From assembly GCF_030506325.1 (NCBI RefSeq), contig NZ_CP120683.1, forward strand, positions 1,860,001 to 1,924,000: 64,000 bases of DNA. The letters run 5' to 3'. This document shows positions 9,669-18,448 of the stretch, piece after piece. This stretch comes from Tunicatimonas pelagia (GTDB lineage: Bacteria; Bacteroidota; Bacteroidia; Cytophagales; Cyclobacteriaceae). Position numbers and translations under genes: made by a program. The notes beneath the pieces were generated by a model. The model did not search any database, had not been told where the DNA came from, and saw only the letters and a list, made by a program, of their open reading frames with translations. The first letter of the stretch is position 1, and the number at the start of each line of letters is the position of its first letter.

Positions 9669-9738
9669 GGTTACGGGTGAAACGAGTTGCGGGTAAAGTA
9701 ATCCTAACTCGCAACTCGTTCACTCGCAACCCGTAACC
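9669..9738. repeat. Long nested inverted repeat between araA and araD
   Basis: Two nested perfect arm pairs are visible: GGTTACGGGT at 9669-9678 with ACCCGTAACC at 9729-9738, and AACGAGTTGCG at 9681-9691 with CGCAACTCGTT at 9710-9720. Together they can fold into one long hairpin. The arms are built from degenerate GAGTTGCGGGTTACGGG-type words, a low-complexity pattern that suggests a repetitive extragenic palindrome. In the araD-araA transcript it could adjust mRNA stability or the relative level of araA. Confidence 0.75.
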
Positions 9739-9776
9739 CGTTCTCCATACTCCCTTTTCATATTTTATATTTTAGT

Positions 9777-10478
9777 TCATTGTCCGTAGTAGGCATCCTT
9801 ACCGTGTTTGCGTTCGTAGTGCTTACGGATCAGGGTCTCCTTCAGGCGAGGGGTATCCGGACGTACTTGCCGGGTTAGCATTGCCATCCGAGCGACTTCC
9901 TCGAGCACCGCGCTATTGTACACCGCTTGCCGGGCGGTAGCGCCCCAGGTAAAGGGCGCGTGGTTAGCCACCAACACCATTTCTACCTCCTGATGAGAAA
10001 GGCCTTTGTCTTTAAAGTAGTTGATAATTTGAAAACCGGTTTCATACTCATAGTCTCCCTGAATCATCGCATCATCCATTACCGGAGCGCAGGGTACATC
10101 TACTGTCAAATGGTCGGCATGGGTAGTACCGAAGATGGGAATATCAATTTGAGCTTGCGCCCAGGCCGTAGCGTAGGTGGCGTGCGTGTGGGCGATGCCG
10201 CCGATATTTTCCCACTGCCGGTACAGCACCGCGTGCGTCTTGGTATCAGAGGAAGGACGTAGCTCTCCTTCCACAATCTGATTGTCAAAGTCCACAACGA
10301 CCATCTTATCGGGACTTAACTCTTCGTAGGGTACTCCGCTGGGTTTGATCGCAAACACCCCCCGAGCGCGATCCGCGGCACTGACGTTGCCGAAGGTGAA
10401 GAGCACCAAGCCGAGGGCAGGTAGCTGCAAGTTGGCTTCGTAAGCTTGGTCTTTAATAGCCTGATATTTTTTGCTCAT
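9777..10478 (-). CDS. araD: L-ribulose-5-phosphate 4-epimerase
   Basis: A 233-residue class II aldolase-type enzyme converting L-ribulose 5-phosphate to D-xylulose 5-phosphate. The zinc site known from E. coli AraD is present: H97 and H99 in GIAHTHATYATAW and H173 in LVANHAPFTWG; D78 in SSDTKTHAVLY fits the catalytic aspartate. The length equals that of E. coli AraD (231). It lies between araB and araA. The product enters the pentose phosphate pathway, completing L-arabinose catabolism in the cytoplasm. Confidence 0.96.
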   Translation of the reverse strand: MSKKYQAIKDQAYEANLQLPALGLVLFTFGNVSAADRARGVFAIKPSGVPYEELSPDKMVVVDFDNQIVEGELRPSSDTKTHAVLYRQWENIGGIAHTHATYATAWAQAQIDIPIFGTTHADHLTVDVPCAPVMDDAMIQGDYEYETGFQIINYFKDKGLSHQEVEMVLVANHAPFTWGATARQAVYNSAVLEEVARMAMLTRQVRPDTPRLKETLIRKHYERKHGKDAYYGQ

Positions 10479-10548
10479 GCGTGTCTTCTGTTTTCTTGGT
10501 CACTTGTTGAATACTGAGACGATCAACGATCGCACCATTATCGAAGAG

Positions 10549-12246
10549 TTATCTATTCAGCTCTGACTCAATGAACTTTCCAAACCGTTGATACTGCTCG
10601 TAGCGACGTTGGTACTGGCTTACCACTTCGGGATTGGGTCGATATTCCGCATCGAAGCCCGCGCCCATTCTATCCATTGCCTCACGCACGGTAGCAAATT
10701 CCCCGGCCGCCGTGGCGGCAAACATCGAAGCGCCCAGCGCGCAGGTTTGCTCCGCCCGGGCAATCTTTATGGGCATGTTCATCACATTGGCCATAGTTTG
10801 CATAATGAAGGGGGACTTCTTGGCCACTCCGCCCAGTCCAATCAATCCCTTCACCGGTACTCCTTCATCCTGAAAACGCTCAACGATGCGCCTAGCCCCG
10901 AAGCAGGTCGCTTCCACCAACGCCCGAAAGACGGTCGGAGCGTCAGTGCCGAGGCTCAGATTAAATAACGCGCCTTTGAGCCGTTGGTTGGCATCCGGAG
11001 TGCGTCGGCCATTCAGCCAGTCGATAGCCAGAGCACTAGATTCGTCCATTGGAATTTTTTCGGCCGCTTCGCTCAGTGCCGGAATCATCTGATCCAGCAC
11101 TTCCTGCTGCAACCGCTGCTTTGTGCTTTCATCCATCAGGGTTGATTTCATGACGACCTGTCGTAGTGGCCATATGAGAACTTCTTTAAACCACGCGTAC
11201 ACATCGCCGAAGGCGGATTGTCCGGCTTCTAAGCCTTCCATACCCGGGATTACCGACCCATCGACCTGCCCACAAATACCGCTTACCGGTTTGTCGTGCA
11301 GGTCCTCTCGTGGAGCGACCAAGATGTCGCAGGTAGAAGTCCCCATCACTTTGCTGAGGTAGTAGGATTCAATCTGTCCGCCCACGGCTCCCATGTGCGC
11401 GTCAAACGCTCCGACACTCACGACCACCTCGGGGCTCAGTCCGAGCCGCTCGGCCCATTCGCCTGACAATGTTCCGGTTGGCTGATCCGATGTATGCGTC
11501 TGCTCGTACAAGCGGCTACGCAGCCCACTGAGCAACGGGTCCAGACTGGTCAGAAAATCTTCGCTGGGTAGGCCGTCCCAGCGGGGGTGCCACATCGCTT
11601 TGTGTCCGGCCGCACAGCGGCTGCGCTTCATCTGGTGAACGTCAGTACCTCCGGTCAGCAGAAAGGGAATCCAGTCGCAGTGCTCGGCCCAGGAATAGGC
11701 TGCTGCGCGCACTGCCTCATCGGTACGCAGCACGTATAAAATTTTTGCCCAGAACCATTCGGAAGAGTAGATACTTCCCTCGTAGCGGGTGTAATCGGTC
11801 TCCCAGCAGTGCGCCAGTTCGTTAATCTCCTGGGCTTCCTTCACCGCGGTATGGTCTTTCCACAGCACAAACATCGCGTTGGGGTTCTGAGTGAAGTCGT
11901 CGTTCAGGGCCAACGGAGTGCCACTTTGGTCCAGCGCGCAGGGCGTAGATCCGGTAGTATCAACCGCGATACCCGTGACCCGCGCCGCACTTCCAGCCGG
12001 GGCCTGTGCCAGAGCTTCGCGAATGCAGTGCGTGAGTCCTTCTACATAGTCGAGTGGGTGCTGACGAAACTGGTTGCGCGTGACATCGCTAAATTGCCCT
12101 TGTTGCCAGCGCGGGTAGGCAAATACAGCGGTACTCAGGATCGTACCGTCGGCGGTATCGATAACTACTGATCGAACCGAATCGGTGCCGTAGTCAATGC
12201 CGATAACGCAAGGGGAAGAAGATGTGGTTGTCAATTCAGATGGCAT
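10549..12246 (-). CDS. araB: Ribulokinase
   Basis: An FGGY-family kinase that phosphorylates L-ribulose with ATP. The phosphate-binding start VIGIDYGTDSVRSVVID and the C-terminal GLIGLGGVAKKSPFIMQTMA are diagnostic, and the internal MGTSTCDI and GGQIESYYLSKVMGTST stretches match ribulokinases. The frame is open up to a TTG at 12291 that overlaps the GH2 stop, with ATG codons at 12273 and 12246. I chose 12246 (565 aa) because it leaves the fewest residues before the first strand, but 12273 is possible. It is transcribed directly after the GH2 glycosidase, linking arabinose release to catabolism. Confidence 0.95.
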   Translation of the reverse strand: MPSELTTTSSSPCVIGIDYGTDSVRSVVIDTADGTILSTAVFAYPRWQQGQFSDVTRNQFRQHPLDYVEGLTHCIREALAQAPAGSAARVTGIAVDTTGSTPCALDQSGTPLALNDDFTQNPNAMFVLWKDHTAVKEAQEINELAHCWETDYTRYEGSIYSSEWFWAKILYVLRTDEAVRAAAYSWAEHCDWIPFLLTGGTDVHQMKRSRCAAGHKAMWHPRWDGLPSEDFLTSLDPLLSGLRSRLYEQTHTSDQPTGTLSGEWAERLGLSPEVVVSVGAFDAHMGAVGGQIESYYLSKVMGTSTCDILVAPREDLHDKPVSGICGQVDGSVIPGMEGLEAGQSAFGDVYAWFKEVLIWPLRQVVMKSTLMDESTKQRLQQEVLDQMIPALSEAAEKIPMDESSALAIDWLNGRRTPDANQRLKGALFNLSLGTDAPTVFRALVEATCFGARRIVERFQDEGVPVKGLIGLGGVAKKSPFIMQTMANVMNMPIKIARAEQTCALGASMFAATAAGEFATVREAMDRMGAGFDAEYRPNPEVVSQYQRRYEQYQRFGKFIESELNR

Positions 12247-12287
12247 GTTGAATAGATATTGTTTGTGTATCATTAAACCCGTCGGGG

Positions 12288-14327
12288 TCAAGGTTCATAA
12301 CTCCAAACGACAGTATCGGTAAGAGACGCTTCGCCGAAGGTAGTTTTCACCGAGATTTCATTGTCGCCCGACTGTAGCATGAGCGGCCAGCGGAATACTC
12401 CCGGTTGGCTCTCTTCCGTTGGCTTAACCCGCTTACCGTTGTGGTACAGCGTGAGGGAAGATTGGTTGCTGTATACCTTCACTTCGGTGTCGGCCTGGCT
12501 TCGGGAGGTAAACCGGCGATCGGCGATGTAGACCATCGGCTCCTCACTCCACTGCGATTGGTAATAGTAGTACGCATCTTTTTTAGTCTGACGGTCAAAG
12601 GTCACTAAACCCTTATCGTTGATACCCATCCGGTCTCCTTCCCGGCGGTGAGCGGCCCCGTTGTCAAACATCAGCCAGATAAACTTCCCCCAGAGAAAGG
12701 GACGCTTCGCAAGCTCAGGCCAGTACTGTTCGTGGAAGTACGCCTGCCAGCCTTCGGGATGCCAGCGACCGGCGGGCTTCGGGGCTTTCAGCGTATCGCT
12801 GTGGTGCTTCATGCTGGCCCCCGCTCCGTATTCACTCAAGCATAAGCGACGATCCAGATGGCGGGTATGTTGCTCGTCGGCCCAAGTGCCAATTTGCTTC
12901 GGCTCACCGCCGTACCAGCCAAAGTATTTATTCCACCCGATGGCATCCGTCACCCCGTTGTTACGATTTTCCTGAAAAGCGGCCGCCACGGTCATACGGT
13001 CCGGGTCTAATGCGTAAGCCAAGCTATCCAAGGTAGTCAGGTAGGGATAAGGATCATCCCAGTCGGCTTTTACTTCGTTGTACAGCCCCCAGAATACGAT
13101 GCTGGGGTGGTTGTAGCGTTGGCGGATCATTTCCCGGAGCTGCTGCTTGCCTGTCTGGTGAAAGGCTTCCGAAGCAATGTAGCTCTGGCCTCGGTACCCG
13201 CCCGGCCCTGTCCAGGGCAGTTCGGTCCAAACGATCAGCCCGGCTGAATCACAAAGCTGATAGAAGTAGTCCGCATGGGGATAGTGGGCCAGACGAACCG
13301 CATTTACCCCCATCTCTAGCATGATTTGCACATCTTCGCGCATGTGGGCTTCGGTGATGGCGGAACCTACGTTGGCCCGGTCTTGATGTCGGTTCACTCC
13401 TCGCAAATCCAGGTATTCACCGTTAAAAAAGAAGCCCTGCTCAGCGTCCAGCCGAAAGTAGCGCAGGCCCAGCGGTTGTACCTTTTCTTCTATAATTTCG
13501 CCACGCTGATCTTGCAAAGTAACCTGCACCTGATAGAGATACGGGTCTGGTCGCCCTTGCCAAAGATGAGGATTGTCAATCGTAAGTCTACTGGTAAACG
13601 TAGTGGTCGTATCGGGCAGCACGCTCTTTTCTTTTACTTGCTGGGTCACCGTTTGCCCCGCTGCATCTTTCACCGTTACTTTCACCTGATGGGCCGCCGC
13701 CGAAGACGTACTGTTTACTAGCGTCGTGACGGTGAGCTGGGCTTGCGTTGAACTGACCGTGTCCTGACGGATATATATCCCGGAAGAAGCGTCGTCTAAT
13801 GGGCTAATGCACACCGGCGGTTTTACCAGTAAGTGTACCGGGCGGTACAGCCCTCCGTAGTGATTGAAGTCTCCGGTGAGTGGCATCAGCGAAGCGTCGT
13901 AGGCATTATTGACCTTTACGGATAGGGTGTTGATCGTGTCCAGCTTCACCAGATCGGTAATTTCCAGACAGAAAGCGGTATACCCTCCTTGGTGACGCCC
14001 GGCTAGTTGGTGATTGACAAATACATCGGTAACGGCATTACTGCCTTCAAACAGTAAGAACAATCGTTGATTTCGGTAAGCACCTGCTAAGTACAGCTCC
14101 TTTTCGTACCAGCCTGGGCCCCGGTAGTAATCTAACTGACCCGCCAGCGCGTCTTCGGCGTTCCAGGTATGGGGCAGATTAACCGATTGCCAGGGTGGGT
14201 TCTTCTGCATATTGTACTGGTGGCCCTTGACAAACCGCCAGTCCTGATTGATTACACTATCAGTGTTTTGGGCGGGTAAACATAAGGGTAGTCCCAGTAG
14301 GGCAAACAACGTAAATATCTTCGTCAT
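12288..14327 (-). CDS. Glycoside hydrolase family 2 protein (beta-galactosidase/arabinopyranosidase-like), exported
   Basis: A 679-residue exo-glycosidase with a signal peptide (MTKIFTLFALLGLPLCLPAQ) suggesting periplasmic location. The domain order is GH2 sugar-binding (about 30-180, with VNLPHTWN), immunoglobulin-like middle (about 190-290), TIM barrel (about 295-580, beginning RYFRLDAEQGFFFNGEYLDLRGVNRHQD) and a C-terminal beta domain. The general acid is E417 in WGLYNEVKADW and the nucleophile is near E498 in LCLSEYGAG, so the enzyme should be active. It is transcribed immediately before araB, suggesting that it releases a sugar linked to arabinose use. Galactose, arabinopyranose or glucuronic acid cannot be distinguished from sequence alone. 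Confidence 0.9.
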   Translation of the reverse strand: MTKIFTLFALLGLPLCLPAQNTDSVINQDWRFVKGHQYNMQKNPPWQSVNLPHTWNAEDALAGQLDYYRGPGWYEKELYLAGAYRNQRLFLLFEGSNAVTDVFVNHQLAGRHQGGYTAFCLEITDLVKLDTINTLSVKVNNAYDASLMPLTGDFNHYGGLYRPVHLLVKPPVCISPLDDASSGIYIRQDTVSSTQAQLTVTTLVNSTSSAAAHQVKVTVKDAAGQTVTQQVKEKSVLPDTTTTFTSRLTIDNPHLWQGRPDPYLYQVQVTLQDQRGEIIEEKVQPLGLRYFRLDAEQGFFFNGEYLDLRGVNRHQDRANVGSAITEAHMREDVQIMLEMGVNAVRLAHYPHADYFYQLCDSAGLIVWTELPWTGPGGYRGQSYIASEAFHQTGKQQLREMIRQRYNHPSIVFWGLYNEVKADWDDPYPYLTTLDSLAYALDPDRMTVAAAFQENRNNGVTDAIGWNKYFGWYGGEPKQIGTWADEQHTRHLDRRLCLSEYGAGASMKHHSDTLKAPKPAGRWHPEGWQAYFHEQYWPELAKRPFLWGKFIWLMFDNGAAHRREGDRMGINDKGLVTFDRQTKKDAYYYYQSQWSEEPMVYIADRRFTSRSQADTEVKVYSNQSSLTLYHNGKRVKPTEESQPGVFRWPLMLQSGDNEISVKTTFGEASLTDTVVWSYEP

Positions 14328-14346
14328 TGTATAAGAGCTTCTATTC

Positions 14347-15345
14347 TTAAGGGGTGTGCATCATTAGGGTCTCGATGATCCGCGCTACTTTCTGAGGCGG
14401 CACCCGAGCTAGTAGGCGCTGGTGTGGTCCATTAGGATCAGCCTGCCACTCATTGCTACCATCAGGACGCACCGTTAGCGTGCCTCGTTCGGTGTCGTAG
14501 TAGGGGGAAGCTCCTCGTACGGCTACCAGTACGGCGGTTTGATCCCAGCTCATACGCCCGCGCTGGTCTTGAGTGCTCTGCGGTATACTGATGACGTAGG
14601 CGTGCCGAACGGGACTCTGCGGCGACCCGTTTGCCACCAAACGCAACCCGGTCAGCACCTCTTTACCAATCTCAAAGCCACTGAACAAAACTGGCGTAGG
14701 CCAGGCTTCTATGACCACCTGCGCCGCTAAAGAATCCTTGCGAATGTTAAACTCCTTCCCTTCGGGAAACTTCCCAGCCATGGCTACCCACTGTTTTACT
14801 TTCTGCTTCACCAACGCGGTGCCATCCAGCGGCGAGTGGGCATCAGGCGGTGAGGTCAGCAAGCGATGCAGATTGGTTAGAAAACCAACCGTGATGATGG
14901 TCACACTATTGTCCGGCTGGTTGGCCAGCACCCGGCGATAAACCGTCACAGCATCCGGGGCCTCGGCCGTATTGGGGCTATCGTGCGGATAGTGCGCGAC
15001 CAACGTATCGGCCCAGCGTTGCCGACCGGCCATTACTACTCCGGTGTCGGCGGGGGCACCGATGGGTAGATCAGGGCGCCAAAAGTAGGTATTTAACACG
15101 TCGATGCAGGGTACAGTTAGCGTATCACGATTAGAAGAGAGCGTAGCCAGAATTTTCGCCTCGCCCCGGTTAGCCAGAGCGTGAAGCACCGCCATGGCTC
15201 CTACGTCGTCGTAATCCGGTCCGATGTCAGTATCCAAGATCACCGACACCACTGAATCAGCCGAGACTGTAAGTGAATTAGTGACCGGAGCTTGACAAGC
15301 GAGTAGCCATAGGGCACCGACATAAATTAGGGAGCGAGTGGACAT
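14347..15345 (-). CDS. Nucleoside hydrolase family lipoprotein (inosine/uridine-preferring type)
   Basis: A 332-residue lipoprotein if started at the ATG at 15345, which lies five bases after the previous stop and gives a clean lipobox (LIYVGALWLLACQ, Cys17). A longer frame reaches 15420 but overlaps the upstream gene. The calcium-binding DTDIGPDYDD motif identifies the nucleoside-hydrolase fold, which hydrolyses N-ribosides. Similar exported proteins occur in Bacteroidota polysaccharide loci and may act on other furanosides. Given the arabinose context, cleavage of a furanoside bond is a reasonable but unproven idea. It lies between the propeller protein and the GH2 gene in one transcript. 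Confidence 0.85.
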   Translation of the reverse strand: MSTRSLIYVGALWLLACQAPVTNSLTVSADSVVSVILDTDIGPDYDDVGAMAVLHALANRGEAKILATLSSNRDTLTVPCIDVLNTYFWRPDLPIGAPADTGVVMAGRQRWADTLVAHYPHDSPNTAEAPDAVTVYRRVLANQPDNSVTIITVGFLTNLHRLLTSPPDAHSPLDGTALVKQKVKQWVAMAGKFPEGKEFNIRKDSLAAQVVIEAWPTPVLFSGFEIGKEVLTGLRLVANGSPQSPVRHAYVISIPQSTQDQRGRMSWDQTAVLVAVRGASPYYDTERGTLTVRPDGSNEWQADPNGPHQRLLARVPPQKVARIIETLMMHTP

Positions 15346-15349
15346 TCTT

Positions 15350-16720
15350 TCAAGCACGGATGATTTCTTCAATATTGATTTCATACATCTGACGTTTACT
15401 GCCTTCGTGAGTAGAGTCAAAATAGACTTTGGTTCCTTGCTGGTTGCAGCGGGGATGTAGATCGCACCGCCACTCTCCTTTGAACTTAGCGGGTTCGTGA
15501 AAACGACCCAATACTACTTTTCGCTGGCTGGGCACATGGTAAAGATACAGCTCTTGCATCCGTTCGTCTCCTTGCGGATAGGTATCGTTCAGAATCCACT
15601 CGTTGTTGGTATGAGGCACGTAGGTGTTGTGGCCGTTGACCGTCATGGCTTCCTCGCATACGATCTCGTACTGCTTGCTACGATCTTGAAAAACGTAGAA
15701 CGCCGCCTGATCCGAACCTTCTGGTGAGCCTGCCTCCAGTGGGGCCAATCCTGGCCGGGCCACCTCTGGCTTCGCCCAGGCGCACAAGGCATCGTCCCCG
15801 TTCCAGATAAAATGAGAAAACATCCCTGAGTCGTTCAGGGCATACAAGTCACTACCATCTGTGTTTACCGTGATGGCCCGGGTAACATAGAGGTCATCAC
15901 CCCGCAGACTTTTACCCGTCTCTTTTCGGTATTCTTCCGGCGTGGGGTAGGGACGTGAACGGTTGAGGAAGATCAGGCGATTACCCGCCGGATTGACGAG
16001 CAAATGATTCACCCAGTGGTAATTATCAGCCACCGAACCCAACGGTCGGTCAATCTGAGCTACCTGGGCGTAGGATAGAACCAGTTGTTTTTCGCCGGTT
16101 TGCAAGTCCAGGCGGTAGATACCCGTATCGGCGGGAGCTTTTCTGGGTACGCTTTTATCGGAAGTAGCGTAGCCGTAGCCGGGGCGGAAGAACTGCAAGC
16201 GGGCAAAGTCAATGCCGAACCCCGTCTTTCCATCGGGACTCAGGGTATAGACCGGGTGCGGCAGTATGCGCCGCTGACCAGTGTTGATGTTGCAGATGAT
16301 ACTGACAAAGGTGTTTTCCGATCGGGCGTCGCCACGCCGGGCGTTCCAGATCACCTCTTCGGAGCTGCCTGGAACCCACTGCAACATACAGCCCTGTTGC
16401 CAGCCCCAGGCACTGCTCTGTCCGATCTCGGTCCAGGTATTATTATTCTCTAGGTCAATCAGACCCATCTTGAGCGTATCCTCCGGGGTGGGCGAACGGA
16501 AGAAGAGGTCGACTTGGTTACCTAGTGCGTAGCGACCGCTGGGGTCAACCTGCCATTTGTCATAGTAGCCAAACCAGTGCTGTTGCTCGCCCGAGGTGAT
16601 CGCCTGTGCGGGAACCTTATTGGGTAAGAAATTGGCCCGACGAGCGAGACTCACTACCGACGACGAGGCTAGTCCCAGACCTGCTAGGGCCGTTCGTCGA
16701 ACAAAATTTCTTCGTTTCAT
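15350..16720 (-). CDS. Exported beta-propeller protein, oligogalacturonate-lyase-like (putative PL22-type)
   Basis: A 456-residue protein if started at the ATG at 16720, which gives a twin-arginine-like leader (MKRRNFVRRTALAGLGLASS). The body consists of repeated WD40/TolB-like blades, for example HWFGYYDKWQVDPSGRYALG, GWQQGCMLQWVPGSSEEVIW and the histidine-rich VNGHNTYVPHTNNEWILND. These resemble oligogalacturonate lyase propellers, in which histidines bind Mn2+ and catalyse beta-elimination, but I cannot verify the active site. A Tat leader would fit a cofactor-containing periplasmic enzyme. The lyase call is tentative; a binding propeller is the alternative. The frame is open upstream to 16801, but that extension would spoil the leader. 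Confidence 0.65.
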   Translation of the reverse strand: MKRRNFVRRTALAGLGLASSSVVSLARRANFLPNKVPAQAITSGEQQHWFGYYDKWQVDPSGRYALGNQVDLFFRSPTPEDTLKMGLIDLENNNTWTEIGQSSAWGWQQGCMLQWVPGSSEEVIWNARRGDARSENTFVSIICNINTGQRRILPHPVYTLSPDGKTGFGIDFARLQFFRPGYGYATSDKSVPRKAPADTGIYRLDLQTGEKQLVLSYAQVAQIDRPLGSVADNYHWVNHLLVNPAGNRLIFLNRSRPYPTPEEYRKETGKSLRGDDLYVTRAITVNTDGSDLYALNDSGMFSHFIWNGDDALCAWAKPEVARPGLAPLEAGSPEGSDQAAFYVFQDRSKQYEIVCEEAMTVNGHNTYVPHTNNEWILNDTYPQGDERMQELYLYHVPSQRKVVLGRFHEPAKFKGEWRCDLHPRCNQQGTKVYFDSTHEGSKRQMYEINIEEIIRA

Positions 16721-16835
16721 ACAAACTATCATTATGCTTAGAAAAGAGTAAACGGGGGATTTGCGATAATGCCCAGATCTCGCTGACGAAACCACTACCA
16801 ACTATCAGTGAAATTTGATGATCGTCAGGAGTCAC

Positions 16836-18446
16836 TCATGGTTGTGAATTTTTTACCCGACCGCATTCGTTGAACGAAATATTTTCCACGTGATTTTTTA
16901 TCCGGATGTGTCCCCCGGTCGTGTCTTCCACGCATATGCCGCCGATCACCAGGTTATTAAACGTGATGTTACTGATGCTACTGGAAGGGCTTCGGCCCCG
17001 CAGGTAGGAATCCGACGGGCCGGCGTAATCGAACGTGATGTCCTCTACCAGAATATCATGAATAGGACCCGTACCCGAACCATCTTTGTCGCAGATGGTG
17101 AATCGGAAGGGGCAGTCGATGTACCCGCAGGCCAGGGGTTCGCCGGAAGTTCCTTTCACTGCTTCTACCCTGAAATTTCTGACGATCACGTTCCCTCCCC
17201 AGTCGCCCGTTCCGTACCAGTGGTCGAAGTTGAATCCTCTTTCGCACGAAAGCACCTCGAAGTCCGCTACGATGATATCGTGCATGTCATCGTAGGCCTG
17301 CATACCGAACTTGAAGCCGGAGGCCACGTCGGATTTCACCACCAGGTCTTGGTATCGGACGTTGTACACCGGGTACCCTTTGTACACCTTGATGCAGGCC
17401 GCGTCGTCGGTGGCATTCACAAAACAGTGGCGCACGTCGGCATCATGGGCCCCGCACATATTGATACCGTCGTTCCAGTGCCAGTCGGTGTAGTTCACGA
17501 TTTTTACGTTCGTCACGGCAATGTCGTGTGATCCGCTCCAGAACGTGAGCGTCCAGTTGGCACTCTCACTCAGGATCACCCCTTTCACCGTGATGTCAGA
17601 AGAACCTTCGGTAAACCGAACCGCCGAGGTTTTCACTCCCCCCGACACATCGGTAGGCTGATTGCCGTTAGCCGCCGCGGCGTTGCACCAGATCGTGCCC
17701 CGACCGTATACTTTGCAGTGAGCGACATTACGTCCATCGATCATCCGAGTACCCGATCCGGTGGCTCCTTCAGCCGTCGTGAGTCCCCGCAGCACCGCGC
17801 CCCCCTTTAGGTAAATACCCACGTTGCTTCTCATCTCCAGTGCTTTGACGCTAAAAACTCCGGTTGGTACGTAGACCGTACCCCCTCCGGCCGCATGCAC
17901 ATCGTCAATCGCTCGCTGGATAATGTCGGTCACCTCGGTGTTCCCGGTGCTGTCCGCACGATAGGGCGGCTGGGTGATGCTGTAAACATTGGCGTCCGAC
18001 AGTATGGGCATGTCGTCTTCCGGCGGGTCGGCCAGGATAAACAGTGAGCGGCTATCGTTGATCTTCACCTCTAGGTAGCGGGACTGAGAAAGCGTGAAGG
18101 TGAGGGTATTACCGTTGCTTGAGGCGGAGATGTTGTAGCGGGAAGGCTTCACGCTGAAGCTATCGATGGGGCTACTGTGGGTGACTTCCAGGGTGACCGT
18201 TCCGGAAAACGAAAAGTGGGCGTAGTCGTAGAAGGTAGTGCCGTGCGAATCAAACTTTCTGACCCCTACCGCTTCAGCCACCTCCCCCTGCATTACCCGA
18301 ACGGTATACCGCTCGCTCTGCTGAAAAACCGGAGACAGGGGGTAGACATGGATGGCCGCCCCGGCTTTAACAGAAACGAGAGCGATGACAAGAAGTGTCC
18401 ATCGTGCGCTTGCGTAGCATGTCCTTAGCAGCTTTGTACTTATCAC
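16836..18446 (-). CDS. Exported GH28-like right-handed beta-helix glycosidase
   Basis: A 536-residue protein with an N-terminal signal (WTLLVIALVSVKAGA), a beta-sandwich of about 150 residues, and a beta-helix opening with AAGGGTVYVPTGVFSVKAL, the usual start of polygalacturonase-like helices. The segment WHWNDGINMCGAHDADVRH followed by NATDDAACIKV recalls the NxD and DD active-site strands of GH28, but the GHG and RIK motifs are not obvious, so it may be a divergent family. The start is a GTG at 18446, two bases after the sulfatase stop; no upstream ATG is available. It is likely a periplasmic endo-acting enzyme whose substrate is trimmed by the neighbouring sulfatases. Confidence 0.7.
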   Translation of the reverse strand: MISTKLLRTCYASARWTLLVIALVSVKAGAAIHVYPLSPVFQQSERYTVRVMQGEVAEAVGVRKFDSHGTTFYDYAHFSFSGTVTLEVTHSSPIDSFSVKPSRYNISASSNGNTLTFTLSQSRYLEVKINDSRSLFILADPPEDDMPILSDANVYSITQPPYRADSTGNTEVTDIIQRAIDDVHAAGGGTVYVPTGVFSVKALEMRSNVGIYLKGGAVLRGLTTAEGATGSGTRMIDGRNVAHCKVYGRGTIWCNAAAANGNQPTDVSGGVKTSAVRFTEGSSDITVKGVILSESANWTLTFWSGSHDIAVTNVKIVNYTDWHWNDGINMCGAHDADVRHCFVNATDDAACIKVYKGYPVYNVRYQDLVVKSDVASGFKFGMQAYDDMHDIIVADFEVLSCERGFNFDHWYGTGDWGGNVIVRNFRVEAVKGTSGEPLACGYIDCPFRFTICDKDGSGTGPIHDILVEDITFDYAGPSDSYLRGRSPSSSISNITFNNLVIGGICVEDTTGGHIRIKNHVENISFNECGRVKNSQP

Positions 18447-18448
18447 GT

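Noticed and set aside
12247-12291. N-terminal extension of ribulokinase from TTG 12291.
   Set aside because: It overlaps the GH2 stop, uses a rare start and adds residues not expected in the family; ATG 12246 (or 12273) is preferred.
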